A stretch of 64,000 nucleotides of DNA from Chitinophaga varians (lineage in GTDB: Bacteria; Bacteroidota; Bacteroidia; Chitinophagales; Chitinophagaceae): contig NZ_JABAIA010000002.1 of assembly GCF_012641275.1 (NCBI RefSeq), positions 310,001 to 374,000 on the forward strand. The letters run 5' to 3'. The notes below the pieces were generated by a model. It made no database searches, was not told where the DNA came from, and worked only from the letters and a program-made list of their open reading frames with translations. Numbering within the stretch: the first letter of the stretch is position 1; each line of letters starts with the position of its first letter. Both the position numbers and the translations under genes were made by a program. Of this stretch, positions 45,805 through 54,130 are shown one piece after another.

Positions 45805-47097
45805 ATGCGTACAGCAGCTTTTCTTTTATGGGTGGTCCTGGCAGCCTGTCTGTTTACCGGCAGGGTAATGGCGCAGGCCAATGTCATTACACCGGACCAT
45901 ATCTACCACAACAACATCAAGTCCGTTAAATTCAATCAGCAGGGCGATCCGCTGAGTATGCCCATGTATACCATTGGTACCGGGGAGAAACTGGAGCTGT
46001 CTTTTGACGACATGGACAACGATGTGAAAACCTATTACTATTCTTTTATCCTTTGTAACGCGGACTGGACACCGGCACAGGTGAACCAGTTTGACTACAT
46101 GCGTGGGTTCTCTGAAACCAGGATACTTAATTACAAGATGTCTTCCGTGGCATTGCAGCGGTATACGCATTACAGTGTGCAGCTGCCGGGCACCAACAGT
46201 TACCCGATCAAGTCGGGCAACTACCTGCTGAAGGTGTACCTGGACAGTGATACTACGCAGCTGGCGTTTACCCGTCGTATGTACGTAGTGGAATCAAAGG
46301 CCGGTGTCGCGGGGTTTATCCAGCAGCCGGTGTCTCCGAAATTGTTCCGCACGCACCAGAAGGTGAACTTTGAGGTCAATACCGGTTCTCTGAATATCCA
46401 GAACCCTTTTGACCAGATCAAAGTGGTGATCCTGCAAAACTACCGTTGGGACAATGCTGTTACCAATCTGAAGCCGCAGTTTATCAACGGTAACGTGATC
46501 AAATACAATGCGGAGCTGGACTGTGTTATTCCCGCGGGGAAAGAGTTCCGCTGGATAGACCTGCGGAGTTTCCGTTTGCAGACAGAGCGCGTACGGAGAT
46601 CGGAGTATCATGCAAACAGTACGGATGTTTTCGCGGTGCCGGATGTAGAGCGGGCCGACAAAGTATATCAGTTCATAAAAGACGTTAATGGCAAATATTA
46701 TCTGGCCACGCTGGATGATTATAATCCGGATTTTGAGGGAGACTATGCGTCTGTGCATTTTTCTTTTGCTTCCCCTGAACCTTACGCCGGTTATGATATG
46801 TATATCTTTGGGGAGATGACCGACTACGAACTGAACAGCAATAGTAAATTGAGCTACAACGCTGCCAGCAGGGCTTATGAAGGAACTTTGTTCCTGAAGC
46901 AGGGATACTATAATTACATGTACGGGCTGATAGATAAGACAGTGCCTAATGCAAAATTGAATACAGAACTAACAGAAGGCAACTGGTGGGAAACGGAGAA
47001 CAACTATACTATTTTGTTGTACTTCCGTCCGTTGGGCGGCCGTGCAGATGAGCTGGTGGCCAGTGTTACTTTAAATTCTATCCTGAACCGCAAGTAG
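45805..47097 (+). CDS. DUF5103 protein, type IX secretion system plug
   Basis: 430 aa. Signal peptide about 1-24 (ends VMAQ). The N-terminal domain begins with HIYHNNIKSVKFNQQGDPLSMP and FDDMDNDVKTYYYSFILCNADW, which are hallmarks of DUF5103. In the type IX secretion system this protein plugs the SprA translocon between substrates. Its presence supports a Bacteroidota with T9SS and possibly gliding. No other T9SS gene is adjacent, which is usual. Confidence 0.87.
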   Translation: MRTAAFLLWVVLAACLFTGRVMAQANVITPDHIYHNNIKSVKFNQQGDPLSMPMYTIGTGEKLELSFDDMDNDVKTYYYSFILCNADWTPAQVNQFDYMRGFSETRILNYKMSSVALQRYTHYSVQLPGTNSYPIKSGNYLLKVYLDSDTTQLAFTRRMYVVESKAGVAGFIQQPVSPKLFRTHQKVNFEVNTGSLNIQNPFDQIKVVILQNYRWDNAVTNLKPQFINGNVIKYNAELDCVIPAGKEFRWIDLRSFRLQTERVRRSEYHANSTDVFAVPDVERADKVYQFIKDVNGKYYLATLDDYNPDFEGDYASVHFSFASPEPYAGYDMYIFGEMTDYELNSNSKLSYNAASRAYEGTLFLKQGYYNYMYGLIDKTVPNAKLNTELTEGNWWETENNYTILLYFRPLGGRADELVASVTLNSILNRK

Positions 47098-47118
47098 CTG
47101 GCGGAGATATGTTATAAA

Positions 47119-47158
47119 GCAAAGACCTGATGAATGCTCATCAGGTCTTTTGCATTTT
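47119..47158. terminator. Terminator between the plug and NDH-2 genes
   Basis: AAAGACCTGATGA pairs perfectly with 47138-47150 (loop ATGC), followed by TTTTGCATTTTT. It lies between convergent genes. Confidence 0.85.
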
Positions 47159-47205
47159 TAACAATAAAACACCTATTTATATAACAACAAAACAACCTTG
47201 TTTGA

Positions 47206-48519
47206 TTATACGCCGACTGTTTGCCGTAGCTTCACAATGTTGGCTGCACCGCGTTTGATGATGATGCGGGTACCTCTTTCGTAGGTGAAGTAGCGGTAGA
47301 ACCAGTTGATGAACACCACCAGTTTATTACGGAAGCCGAGCAGGCTCATAAGGTGCACGATCATCCATACTATCCAGGCGAAGTAGCCGCTGAGGCGCAT
47401 ATTGGCGAATTCGGCCACTGCTCTGTTACGTCCGATGGTGGCCATGCTGCCGAGGTCTTTATAGTAGAAGCCTTTCAGCGTTTTTTTCTCCAGCAGGAGG
47501 CGGATATTATGTGCCAGGTTTTTCCCTTGTTGGATAGCCACCTGGGCCACCATGGGATATCCTTTCGGGAAGCGCGGGTCGTTGGTCATTTGCGCGATAT
47601 CGCCGATGGCGAATACATTTTCAAATCCTTTCAGCTGATTGAACTCATTGACCAGAATACGACCGTTAGGCAGCAGAATGTCCTGTGGCAGACCGTTTAC
47701 CGGTACGCCTTTCACGCCGGCAGACCAGAGGAGGGACTGTGATTGAATTTTCTCGCCGTTGCTGAGCGTGATCGTATGGCCGTCATATTCTTTTACGCCG
47801 GTATTGACCATCACTCTTACGCCCAGTTCCTGTAACGCGTGCAGCGTGCGTTCTGATGTTTTTTCGCTGAAGGAAGCCAGCAGTTTGGGGCCTGCTTCTA
47901 TCAGGTAAACGTTCATCAGGGATTGGGGCAGATCGGGATAATCTTTAGGCATGATATATTTCCGCAGTTCAGCGAACGCACCTGCGAGTTCCACGCCAGT
48001 GGGGCCGCCGCCGACCATCACGAAATTCAGTTTGGGTTTTATCTCTTCGGGGTCTTTAAGCAGCAGGCTTTCTTCAAATTGTTTCACCACATAGTTTCTG
48101 ATCTGAACTGCTTCGATCAGAGATTTCATACCGATAGCATTTTCTTCTATGGCTTTGTTGCCGAAGAAATTGGTATTGCTGCCGGTGGCGAAGATGAGAT
48201 AATCGTAATGGATGTCGCCGATACCTGTTTCCAGTATGTTTTCCGTTGCTCTGATGCCTGTCACTTCCGCCATACGGAAGACGAGGTTTTTCTGTTTTCT
48301 GAAGATGCCCCGTAGCGGGAAAGCGATGCTGTCTGGTTCCAGTCCGGCAGTAGACACCTGATAGAGCAGTGGCTGGAAAAGGTGATAGTTGTTTCTGTCA
48401 AGCAGGACTACCTGGACCGGAGCGTGTTTGAGCTGTTTGGCCAAATTAATACCACCAAATCCTCCTCCTACAATAACTACGCGCGGTTGAGCTGACTCCG
48501 GAATATTAGGCTGGATCAT
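47206..48519 (-). CDS. ndh: Type II NADH dehydrogenase (NDH-2)
   Basis: 437 aa. The FAD-binding GGGFGG motif is at 18-23 and a second Rossmann motif VGGGPTGVELAGA near 167-179. The C-terminal third has hydrophobic helices (YFAWIVWMIVHLMSLLGF) for membrane attachment, as in other Bacteroidota NDH-2. It passes electrons from NADH to menaquinone without pumping protons. Transcribed alone; its upstream region is G-rich (see 48520-48870). Confidence 0.88.
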   Translation of the reverse strand: MIQPNIPESAQPRVVIVGGGFGGINLAKQLKHAPVQVVLLDRNNYHLFQPLLYQVSTAGLEPDSIAFPLRGIFRKQKNLVFRMAEVTGIRATENILETGIGDIHYDYLIFATGSNTNFFGNKAIEENAIGMKSLIEAVQIRNYVVKQFEESLLLKDPEEIKPKLNFVMVGGGPTGVELAGAFAELRKYIMPKDYPDLPQSLMNVYLIEAGPKLLASFSEKTSERTLHALQELGVRVMVNTGVKEYDGHTITLSNGEKIQSQSLLWSAGVKGVPVNGLPQDILLPNGRILVNEFNQLKGFENVFAIGDIAQMTNDPRFPKGYPMVAQVAIQQGKNLAHNIRLLLEKKTLKGFYYKDLGSMATIGRNRAVAEFANMRLSGYFAWIVWMIVHLMSLLGFRNKLVVFINWFYRYFTYERGTRIIIKRGAANIVKLRQTVGV

Positions 48520-48870
48520 AATTCATCTGTTTATTTTGTATTTGGATATGGCATGCCTCGTTATAACATTCTGATACTGCTGGCAGTTCAAATGCCGTAC
48601 CAGTAGTAATCTTTATCAAAGTTACGAAACTTTCAGAAAAAAATGAAAATAACTCACATGATAAATATCAGGTTTTTGAGATAGGCGTTTCCGTGAGGAG
48701 GTTTTCATCTGGTGTCAGGGGGCGTTAGGCGTGGGATTAGACGTGGTTTTCGGGGCGGGGTGATTGGGTTCGGGAGACAGGGGAGCCATTAATTATGAAT
48801 AGTGTATTCTGACGAATCAAGGTCCCAGGGCTTCAGCCCCGGGACCTTCAATCATGCAATCATAACAATA
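48520..48870. other. 351-base spacer with G-rich tract and REP-like palindrome
   Basis: No gene was found. From 48711 to 48785 the + strand is strongly G-rich and contains a complete G-quadruplex pattern (48752-48774: GGGG C GGGG TGATT GGG TTC GGG). A long palindrome follows at 48819-48848. I see no clear promoter box for ndh or glpF. Confidence 0.6.
48819..48848. repeat. REP-like palindrome
   Basis: Arms of 14 bases (48819-48832 and 48835-48848) pair with one mismatch and almost no loop. The core GGGCTTCAGCCCCGGGA is identical to 21150-21166. It ends about 22 bases from the glpF stop codon, so it may also limit that transcript; there is no T run. Confidence 0.7.
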
Positions 48871-49581
48871 TTAAATCAGGAAGGCGTTGTATATCAATGC
48901 GGCTGCCACTGCTCCGGCGATAGGGCCGGCGACGGGTATCCATGCGTAGCTCCAGTCGCTGCTGCCTTTTCCGGCGATGGGCAGCATGGCGTGCATGATA
49001 CGTGGACCGAGGTCTCTGGCGGGGTTGATGGCGTAGCCGGTAGGGCCGCCAAGGGAGAGGCCGATGGCCAGTACCACGAAGGCTACGGGCAGCGCATCGA
49101 GGGAACCGATGCCGGTAGCGGGTTTGGTGATATAAAATACGGCCAGTATAAAGACGAGTGTGGCAATAAATTCGGTGAGGAAGTTATAGCCTGGCGTTCG
49201 TATAGCCGGGATGGTGCAGAAGACACCCAGTTTGCTGGCGGCATCTGTTGTGGCGTCGAAGTGTTTTTTGTAGCAGAGCCATACGAGACCGGCGCCCAGC
49301 ATGGCTCCCAGCATCTGGGCGGCGATGTAGGAAGGTACCAGTGCCCAGCTGAAGGAGCCTTTGACGGCCAGGGCAATGGTGACGGCAGGATTGAGGTGGG
49401 CGCCGCTGTACTGTCCGGCGCAGAATACGCCGACGAAGACGGCCATGGCCCATCCCATGGTGATGACGATCCAGCCGCCCTGGTTGCCTTTGGACCGGTT
49501 TAGTACTACATTGGCGACTACACCGTCGCCAAGGGCGATGAGAAAAGCGGTTCCGATAATTTCGGCTAAGAATGGTGACAT
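48871..49581 (-). CDS. glpF: Glycerol uptake facilitator (aquaglyceroporin)
   Basis: 236 aa from the ATG at 49581. Both NPA boxes are present: GAHLNPAVTIAL and GYAINPARDLGPR. The Asp after the second NPAR marks the glycerol-conducting branch of the MIP family. Six membrane helices. It starts 11 bases after the glpK stop codon on the same strand, so glpK-glpF form one operon for glycerol uptake and trapping. Confidence 0.94.
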   Translation of the reverse strand: MSPFLAEIIGTAFLIALGDGVVANVVLNRSKGNQGGWIVITMGWAMAVFVGVFCAGQYSGAHLNPAVTIALAVKGSFSWALVPSYIAAQMLGAMLGAGLVWLCYKKHFDATTDAASKLGVFCTIPAIRTPGYNFLTEFIATLVFILAVFYITKPATGIGSLDALPVAFVVLAIGLSLGGPTGYAINPARDLGPRIMHAMLPIAGKGSSDWSYAWIPVAGPIAGAVAAALIYNAFLI

Positions 49582-49592
49582 GTGTGGAGTTT

Positions 49593-51089
49593 TTAGGCTT
49601 CTTCTGTCCAGGCCTGGGCTGCTCTGACAGCGCGTTTCCAGTCCTTGCAAAGTTGTTGGCGTTGCGTTGTTTCCATAGCGGGTTCAAAGGTGGCGTCTAT
49701 CTTCCACTGGCGGGCTATGGACGGGATACTGTCCCAGTATCCGACGGCCAGGCCGGCGAGGTAGGCGGCGCCTAAGGCGGTCGTTTCGGTGATATGCGGC
49801 CGTACCACGCGTACCTGTAGTAGGTCTGACTGGAACTGCATGAGCATGTTATTGCTGGTGGCGCCGCCATCGACGCGAAGTTCGCTGATGGTCATACCGG
49901 CGTCGCCTTCCATGGCTTTGAGCACGTCCATGGTCTGGAAGGCAATACTGTCGAGGGCAGCGCGGGCGATATGTGCAGCGCTGGTGCCGCGGGTGATGCC
50001 TACCATGGTGCCGCGTGCATGCTGGTTCCAGTAGGGGGCGCCCAGGCCGGCGAAAGCGGGCACGAAGTATACGCCATCGCTATGGGGCACGGTAGCAGCC
50101 AGTTTTTCCACATCTGCCGAATGGCGGATGATGCCGAGGCCGTCGCGCAGCCACTGTACTACCGCCCCACCGATGAAAATGCTGCCTTCCAGGGCGTAGG
50201 TGGTTTTACCGTTGATCTGCCAGGCTACGGTGGTGAGCAGGTTGTTTTTCGAGGGGATGGGTTTGTCACCGGTATTGAGCACCATAAAACAGCCGGTGCC
50301 ATAGGTGTTTTTCAGCATACCGGGCTCGGTGCACATCTGTCCGAAGAGCGCCGCCTGCTGATCGCCGGCGATACCGGCAATAGGAATACGATAGGGGGTG
50401 AGGGTGGCTTCGGAGTAGCCGTATACTTCACTGGAAGGTTTTACTTCCGGCAGCATAGACGCTGGGATATCGAAAAGAGCGAGCAGTTCTGTGTCCCATT
50501 GCATGTCGTGGATATTAAACAACAATGTGCGGGACGCGTTGCTCACATCGGTGATATGCAGGTGGCCGTTGGAGAAGTTCCAGGTAAGCCAGCTGTCTAC
50601 GGTGCCGAAGGCCAGTTCGCCGGCGGTTGCTTTTTCTCTGGCGCCGGCAACGTTGTCCAGTATCCACTTTATTTTGGTGGCAGAGAAGTAGGCATCTATA
50701 CGCAGACCTGTTTTGTCTTTGATCATTTGTTCCTTGCCTTCTTTGATAAGGCTGTCGCAGTAGGCGGCGGTGCGGCGGTCCTGCCATACGATGGCGTTAT
50801 GGACTGGTTTGCCGGTTTTGCGGTCCCATACGATGGTGGTTTCCCGTTGATTGGTGATACCGATGGCCGCGATGTTATCGCCGGTGATGCGGGCCTTGAG
50901 CAGTACTTCTGCGGCTACGCTGGCCTGGGACGTCCATATTTCCATGGCATCGTGTTCCACCCATCCGGGTTGGGGGAATATCTGTTTGAATTCTTTTTGT
51001 GCAGTAGCCCTGATACTGCCATCGTGGTCGAAGATGATGGCGCGGGAGCTGGTGGTGCCCTGGTCCAGCGCAAGAATATATTTCCCCAT
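49593..51089 (-). CDS. glpK: Glycerol kinase
   Basis: 498 aa from the ATG at 51089 (the frame is open 20 codons upstream). The N terminus [19 protein letters not shown] and [20 protein letters not shown] are FGGY-family signatures. [14 protein letters not shown] and [13 protein letters not shown] follow, and the C-terminal ATP domain is intact. It makes glycerol-3-phosphate. It lacks an adjacent glpD. Its operon partner is glpF. Confidence 0.96.
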   Translation of the reverse strand: MGKYILALDQGTTSSRAIIFDHDGSIRATAQKEFKQIFPQPGWVEHDAMEIWTSQASVAAEVLLKARITGDNIAAIGITNQRETTIVWDRKTGKPVHNAIVWQDRRTAAYCDSLIKEGKEQMIKDKTGLRIDAYFSATKIKWILDNVAGAREKATAGELAFGTVDSWLTWNFSNGHLHITDVSNASRTLLFNIHDMQWDTELLALFDIPASMLPEVKPSSEVYGYSEATLTPYRIPIAGIAGDQQAALFGQMCTEPGMLKNTYGTGCFMVLNTGDKPIPSKNNLLTTVAWQINGKTTYALEGSIFIGGAVVQWLRDGLGIIRHSADVEKLAATVPHSDGVYFVPAFAGLGAPYWNQHARGTMVGITRGTSAAHIARAALDSIAFQTMDVLKAMEGDAGMTISELRVDGGATSNNMLMQFQSDLLQVRVVRPHITETTALGAAYLAGLAVGYWDSIPSIARQWKIDATFEPAMETTQRQQLCKDWKRAVRAAQAWTEEA

Positions 51090-51121
51090 CCGGTTAATGG
51101 TTTTGGTGGTTAACAATTTAC

Positions 51122-51156
51122 AAAAAAATCCCCGGCGCAAGAACTGCACCGGGGAT
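51122..51156 (-). terminator. Terminator of the fructose-6-phosphate aldolase gene
   Basis: A 12-bp stem with one mismatch (51128-51139 with 51144-51155), followed on the minus strand by T7. It separates this gene from glpK. Confidence 0.85.
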
Positions 51157-51182
51157 ACACCATCTAAAAAATATCTTTGAAA

Positions 51183-51833
51183 CTACATTTTCTTGGCATC
51201 TTCCAGGAACTTGGCGAGGCCGATATCCGTTAACGGATGTTTCAGCAGGCCGAGGATGGAATCTAACGGGCAGGTACATACGTCAGCACCTACTTCAGCG
51301 CATTTAACGATGTGGAGCGCGCTACGGATGGATGCTGCGAGGATCTCCGTTTTGAAGCCCTGCAGGCTGTATATCTGTGCAATCTGTGCGATCAGTTCAA
51401 CACCGTCCCAGTTGCTGTCATCAATACGACCGATGAAAGGAGATACGTAAGCAGCACCGGCTTTAGCCGCCAGGATAGCCTGACCGGCAGAAAACACGAG
51501 GGTGCAGTTGGTACGGATACCGTTCTCAGAAAACCATTTGATGGCTTTTACACCTTCTTTGATCATTGGTACTTTTACCACGATGTTGGGGTGAATAGCA
51601 GCCAGTTTCTTACCTTCTTCCACGATAGATTTGAAATCAGTAGAAAACACTTCTGCACTCACGTCACCATCCACGATTTCGCAGATGTCCGCATAATGTT
51701 TCAGGATAGCGGCTTCACCTTTAATACCTTCTTTGGCCATCAGGGACGGATTGGTGGTTACACCATCCAGTACGCCGAGATCATGAGCTTCTCTTATCTG
51801 ATCGAGATTGGCTGTATCGATAAAGAATTTCAT
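51183..51833 (-). CDS. fsa: Fructose-6-phosphate aldolase / small transaldolase
   Basis: 216 aa, the size of FSA and of TalC-type transaldolases. GVTTNPSLMAKEG is at 24-36 and the Schiff-base Lys87 in IVVKVPM. The family either cleaves fructose-6-phosphate to dihydroxyacetone and glyceraldehyde-3-phosphate or acts as transaldolase; sequence alone does not separate them. Its place next to glpK/glpF would fit dihydroxyacetone or triose metabolism, though it has its own terminator. TalC is the alternative name. Confidence 0.88.
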   Translation of the reverse strand: MKFFIDTANLDQIREAHDLGVLDGVTTNPSLMAKEGIKGEAAILKHYADICEIVDGDVSAEVFSTDFKSIVEEGKKLAAIHPNIVVKVPMIKEGVKAIKWFSENGIRTNCTLVFSAGQAILAAKAGAAYVSPFIGRIDDSNWDGVELIAQIAQIYSLQGFKTEILAASIRSALHIVKCAEVGADVCTCPLDSILGLLKHPLTDIGLAKFLEDAKKM

Positions 51834-51965
51834 ACTATTAAGAATTAGATTGTAAGGACTTGATTTGCGTCATTTGTGGAGTACACTGTCATTAGTGAAT
51901 GAGGTGAGCAAATAGTAACCAGATGACTACTGACGAGCAACTAATGACCTTTAAAAAAGAAAAAA
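51834..51965. other. Spacer between fsa and ffs
   Basis: This is the fsa upstream region. The ends CATTAGT (51889-51895) and ACTAATG form a loose inverted repeat around 51889-51950 with weak inner pairing. No promoter box fitting TAnnTTTG was found for fsa. Confidence 0.4.
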
Positions 51966-52060
51966 GGCAAGTTACTTATATCGCACCGCTTCAACCACCT
52001 ACCCTTGCTACATTCCTGTCCTGGGGGAGTTCAGCAGGAGCTGGTCGTATAAGACTTGCC
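51966..52060 (-). ncRNA. ffs: Signal recognition particle RNA (small bacterial type)
   Basis: Read on the minus strand, the RNA starts GGCAAGTCTTATACG and ends with the pairing strand CGATATAAGTAACTTGCC, then T5-C-T6. The apex contains CCAGGACA-GGAA-TGTAGCAAGG, the SRP helix 8 core with the GGAA tetraloop and the AGGAC/GUAGCAAG internal loop that binds Ffh. Length is about 95 nt. A full promoter sits just upstream, with the predicted start at 52060. It guides membrane proteins to the translocon. Confidence 0.9.
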
Positions 52061-52065
52061 GGTTG

Positions 52066-52095
52066 CAAAGGTAATGCAATCCACTGAAAATCCAA
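52066..52095 (-). promoter_or_regulatory. Promoter of ffs
   Basis: On the minus strand TTGG (52095-52092), 18 bases, then TACCTTTG (52073-52066). The RNA 5' end follows five bases later, which calibrates the box-to-start distance used elsewhere in this window. Confidence 0.75.
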
Positions 52096-52299
52096 ATTTT
52101 GTAGAAGAAATCTCAAAAAAAATGTTGGATCAGCTCCCCTGGCGTATTATTTTCCCGTTAAAAAATCAACCAAATATGTATGTGCTACAATTGTTATACT
52201 TGAAATTTTGTGTATCTTGTTGACGTTTTAATCCCAGACAACGTGCTGAAACATGTGGCAGCCGTTTGTCTTTATTCTTTCATTCAAAACTATATCCTT

Positions 52300-52728
52300 A
52301 TGGACAACGCCAATAGTGGTGCCATCTTTGCCTTCCTTATCCCCTTTCTGCTGTTTGGTATCGGCATTGCTGTTTTCTCCATCATCTGTATGTGGAAAAT
52401 ATACAGGAAAGCCGGCTTTGAAGGCTGGGAATGCATCATCCCCATTTACAGCACACTTATTTTACTGCGGATTATCGGCAAGCCATGGTGGTGGCTGTTG
52501 ATGTTTTTTATCCCTTTTGCAAATATTATTTTTGGCATCATGGCGATCGATCTGCTCAGCAAAAGTTTTGGAAAAGGCACCGGATTTACGCTGGGGCTGG
52601 TTTTCCTGAGCTTTATCTTCCTGGCCATCATGGCATTTGACCGGACGATCGTGTACCAGGGACCAGCAGGTGATCCCAATGCCCCACGGCCACAGGATAT
52701 TAACTCCATCGGAAAAAGCCTCGTTTAA
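52300..52728 (+). CDS. DUF5684-like small membrane protein
   Basis: 142 aa from the ATG at 52300 (the frame is open 30 codons upstream). Three to four hydrophobic helices lie at about 6-32, 52-80 and 88-110. The loop IYRKAGFEGWECIIPIYS is the signature of DUF5684-type proteins, which resemble a cut-down signal-peptidase neighbour protein. The tail ends in polar GDPNAPRPQD. It lies 41 bases before an RDD gene and may form an operon with it. Confidence 0.7.
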   Translation: MDNANSGAIFAFLIPFLLFGIGIAVFSIICMWKIYRKAGFEGWECIIPIYSTLILLRIIGKPWWWLLMFFIPFANIIFGIMAIDLLSKSFGKGTGFTLGLVFLSFIFLAIMAFDRTIVYQGPAGDPNAPRPQDINSIGKSLV

Positions 52729-52769
52729 TTGTAAAATCTATTTTTTAACGCTATATACTGTTTCAACCT

Positions 52770-53195
52770 ATGGATTCATTTAACCAAACCAAAAACACTG
52801 ACCTGCTCTCCGATCTGCAGGAACAAGCTTCCTTTGAACATGCTTCCAAAGGACAACGTTTTGCTAACCTGCTTATCGACGGCATTATCGTGGGCGTAGC
52901 CCAAAACATAATAGCCGCGGTACTCGGAATAGGCATTTACGAATCTATCCTCCTCAGTCTCGTCATTAACCTCGCTTACTACACCGGCATGGAAGGTTTC
53001 GCAGGCGGACGTACTGTTGGTAAGATGGTAACCGGTACGCATGTGGTAAGCACCAACGGACAACCACTCACTACCGGAAGAATCATGCTCCGCACCGTTT
53101 GCAGATGGGTGCCTTTTGAACCATTCAGCATGCTGTTTGGCGACGCCCCCTGGCACGATACCTGGACTGACACCGCTGTAGTGAAAGGCAAATAA
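52770..53195 (+). CDS. RDD-family membrane protein (short)
   Basis: 141 aa. A charged N terminus of about 30 residues is followed by RFANLLIDGIIVGVAQNI, where Asp sits in the first RDD helix, then two more helices. GRTVGKMVTGTHVVSTNG and RTVCRWVPFEPFSMLF complete the domain. RDD proteins have been linked to ion or antiport activity, but no role is settled. It ends at the 16-bp terminator shared with the convergent longer RDD gene. Confidence 0.8.
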   Translation: MDSFNQTKNTDLLSDLQEQASFEHASKGQRFANLLIDGIIVGVAQNIIAAVLGIGIYESILLSLVINLAYYTGMEGFAGGRTVGKMVTGTHVVSTNGQPLTTGRIMLRTVCRWVPFEPFSMLFGDAPWHDTWTDTAVVKGK

Positions 53196-53220
53196 GTCAG
53201 TGCAAAATATCTTACTGAAA

Positions 53221-53256
53221 CAGAAAGGCCGAAGCAACATGCTTCGGCCTTTCTGT
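53221..53256. terminator. Bidirectional terminator between the two RDD genes
   Basis: CAGAAAGGCCGAAGCA pairs perfectly with 53240-53255 across ACA. It lies between convergent RDD genes. Confidence 0.85.
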
Positions 53257-53271
53257 TGAATATCATCCACC

Positions 53272-54015
53272 TCAGTTGTCCCGCGTGGTGTAGTAGTTGT
53301 AATCGTTTAATACCGTTTCGAGAAAACCGGTATTGGGCAGGTCGGACTGAATATGCAGCACCTCTTTGACGCGATGTGCCACCTTGGCGGCGAGTACTTC
53401 ATCTCCGGCCAGCAACGCTTTATCCAGCAGTTCTTTTACCTTGTTCATATCCCGGTCAGACAACCGCATGATCTGCGGAAACTGCGGCTGGTAGTCGGAT
53501 GCCGACATGTCCCGGAAAATAGTTTCTTCAATGCTGCCCTTACGTTTGGTATTGATCACTATCGTGCCGGCCACCAGATCGCCCAGGCGCTGGTTATAAG
53601 CGGTGCGGGACATGGTCACTATCGGAAGGATCACCGGTATAAAAAACAGCCCGGCCATCAGGGGGGATTCTATCATCCGGAATATCCACCGGATAAGGTG
53701 CTGGCTCGCGGTAGGCTGATTGCCGGTCAGGCTCACCACTTTCATATGAAGTATTTTTTTACCGGGTGACTGCCCGCCCATGGCTATTTCCGTTACCAGG
53801 AAATACAACATGACAGGTATCGTTACCACCAATATGATAAACACCATTCTGGCGTTGGAGGATATATTAAGTGCGCCAATAGCTATAAAAGCCAGCAGGA
53901 CATATGCGCCCCTGATCCCGAAATCAATGAGCCAGGCGAGAAAACGCGCCATCGCGTCCGCCGTTTCAAATTCGAGGTCAATGTTAAAGGAAGTTGGTAT
54001 TTTTATGTTGCTCAT
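53272..54015 (-). CDS. RDD-family membrane protein (long)
   Basis: 247 aa from the ATG at 54015; a TTG six bases earlier is inside the promoter box. The RDD domain occupies about 15-165, with RFLAWLIDFGIRGAYVLL and GGQSPGKKILHMKVVSLTG. The C-terminal 85 residues are soluble and helical. The gene is divergent from the SpoIIM-to-DUF58 operon, a pairing common in Bacteroidota, so it probably belongs to the same system. Confidence 0.85.
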   Translation of the reverse strand: MSNIKIPTSFNIDLEFETADAMARFLAWLIDFGIRGAYVLLAFIAIGALNISSNARMVFIILVVTIPVMLYFLVTEIAMGGQSPGKKILHMKVVSLTGNQPTASQHLIRWIFRMIESPLMAGLFFIPVILPIVTMSRTAYNQRLGDLVAGTIVINTKRKGSIEETIFRDMSASDYQPQFPQIMRLSDRDMNKVKELLDKALLAGDEVLAAKVAHRVKEVLHIQSDLPNTGFLETVLNDYNYYTTRDN

Positions 54016-54018
54016 ACT

Positions 54019-54026
54019 CAAATTTA
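54019..54026 (-). promoter_or_regulatory. -7 box of the long RDD gene, leaderless layout
   Basis: TAAATTTG on the minus strand ends three bases before the ATG at 54015. The predicted transcript starts at or just after the start codon, so this is a strong hint of a leaderless mRNA or of a chance match. Confidence 0.4.
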
Positions 54027-54130
54027 CATATTTGTTTATATATTGTTAAACGATTTAGTATGTTTGCCCGATACTCCCCCTTATACTGTAGGTAGATATC
54101 CGGATTCAAAAAAAGGGAATTTGACTCATT

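Noticed and set aside
49971..51113. 380-codon frame opposite glpK
   Set aside because: Antisense shadow of glycerol kinase, Gly/Val-rich translation without domain.
51834..52299. tRNA or riboswitch in the fsa-DUF5684 gap
   Set aside because: The structured part is the SRP RNA on the minus strand; no cloverleaf or riboswitch core was found in the rest.
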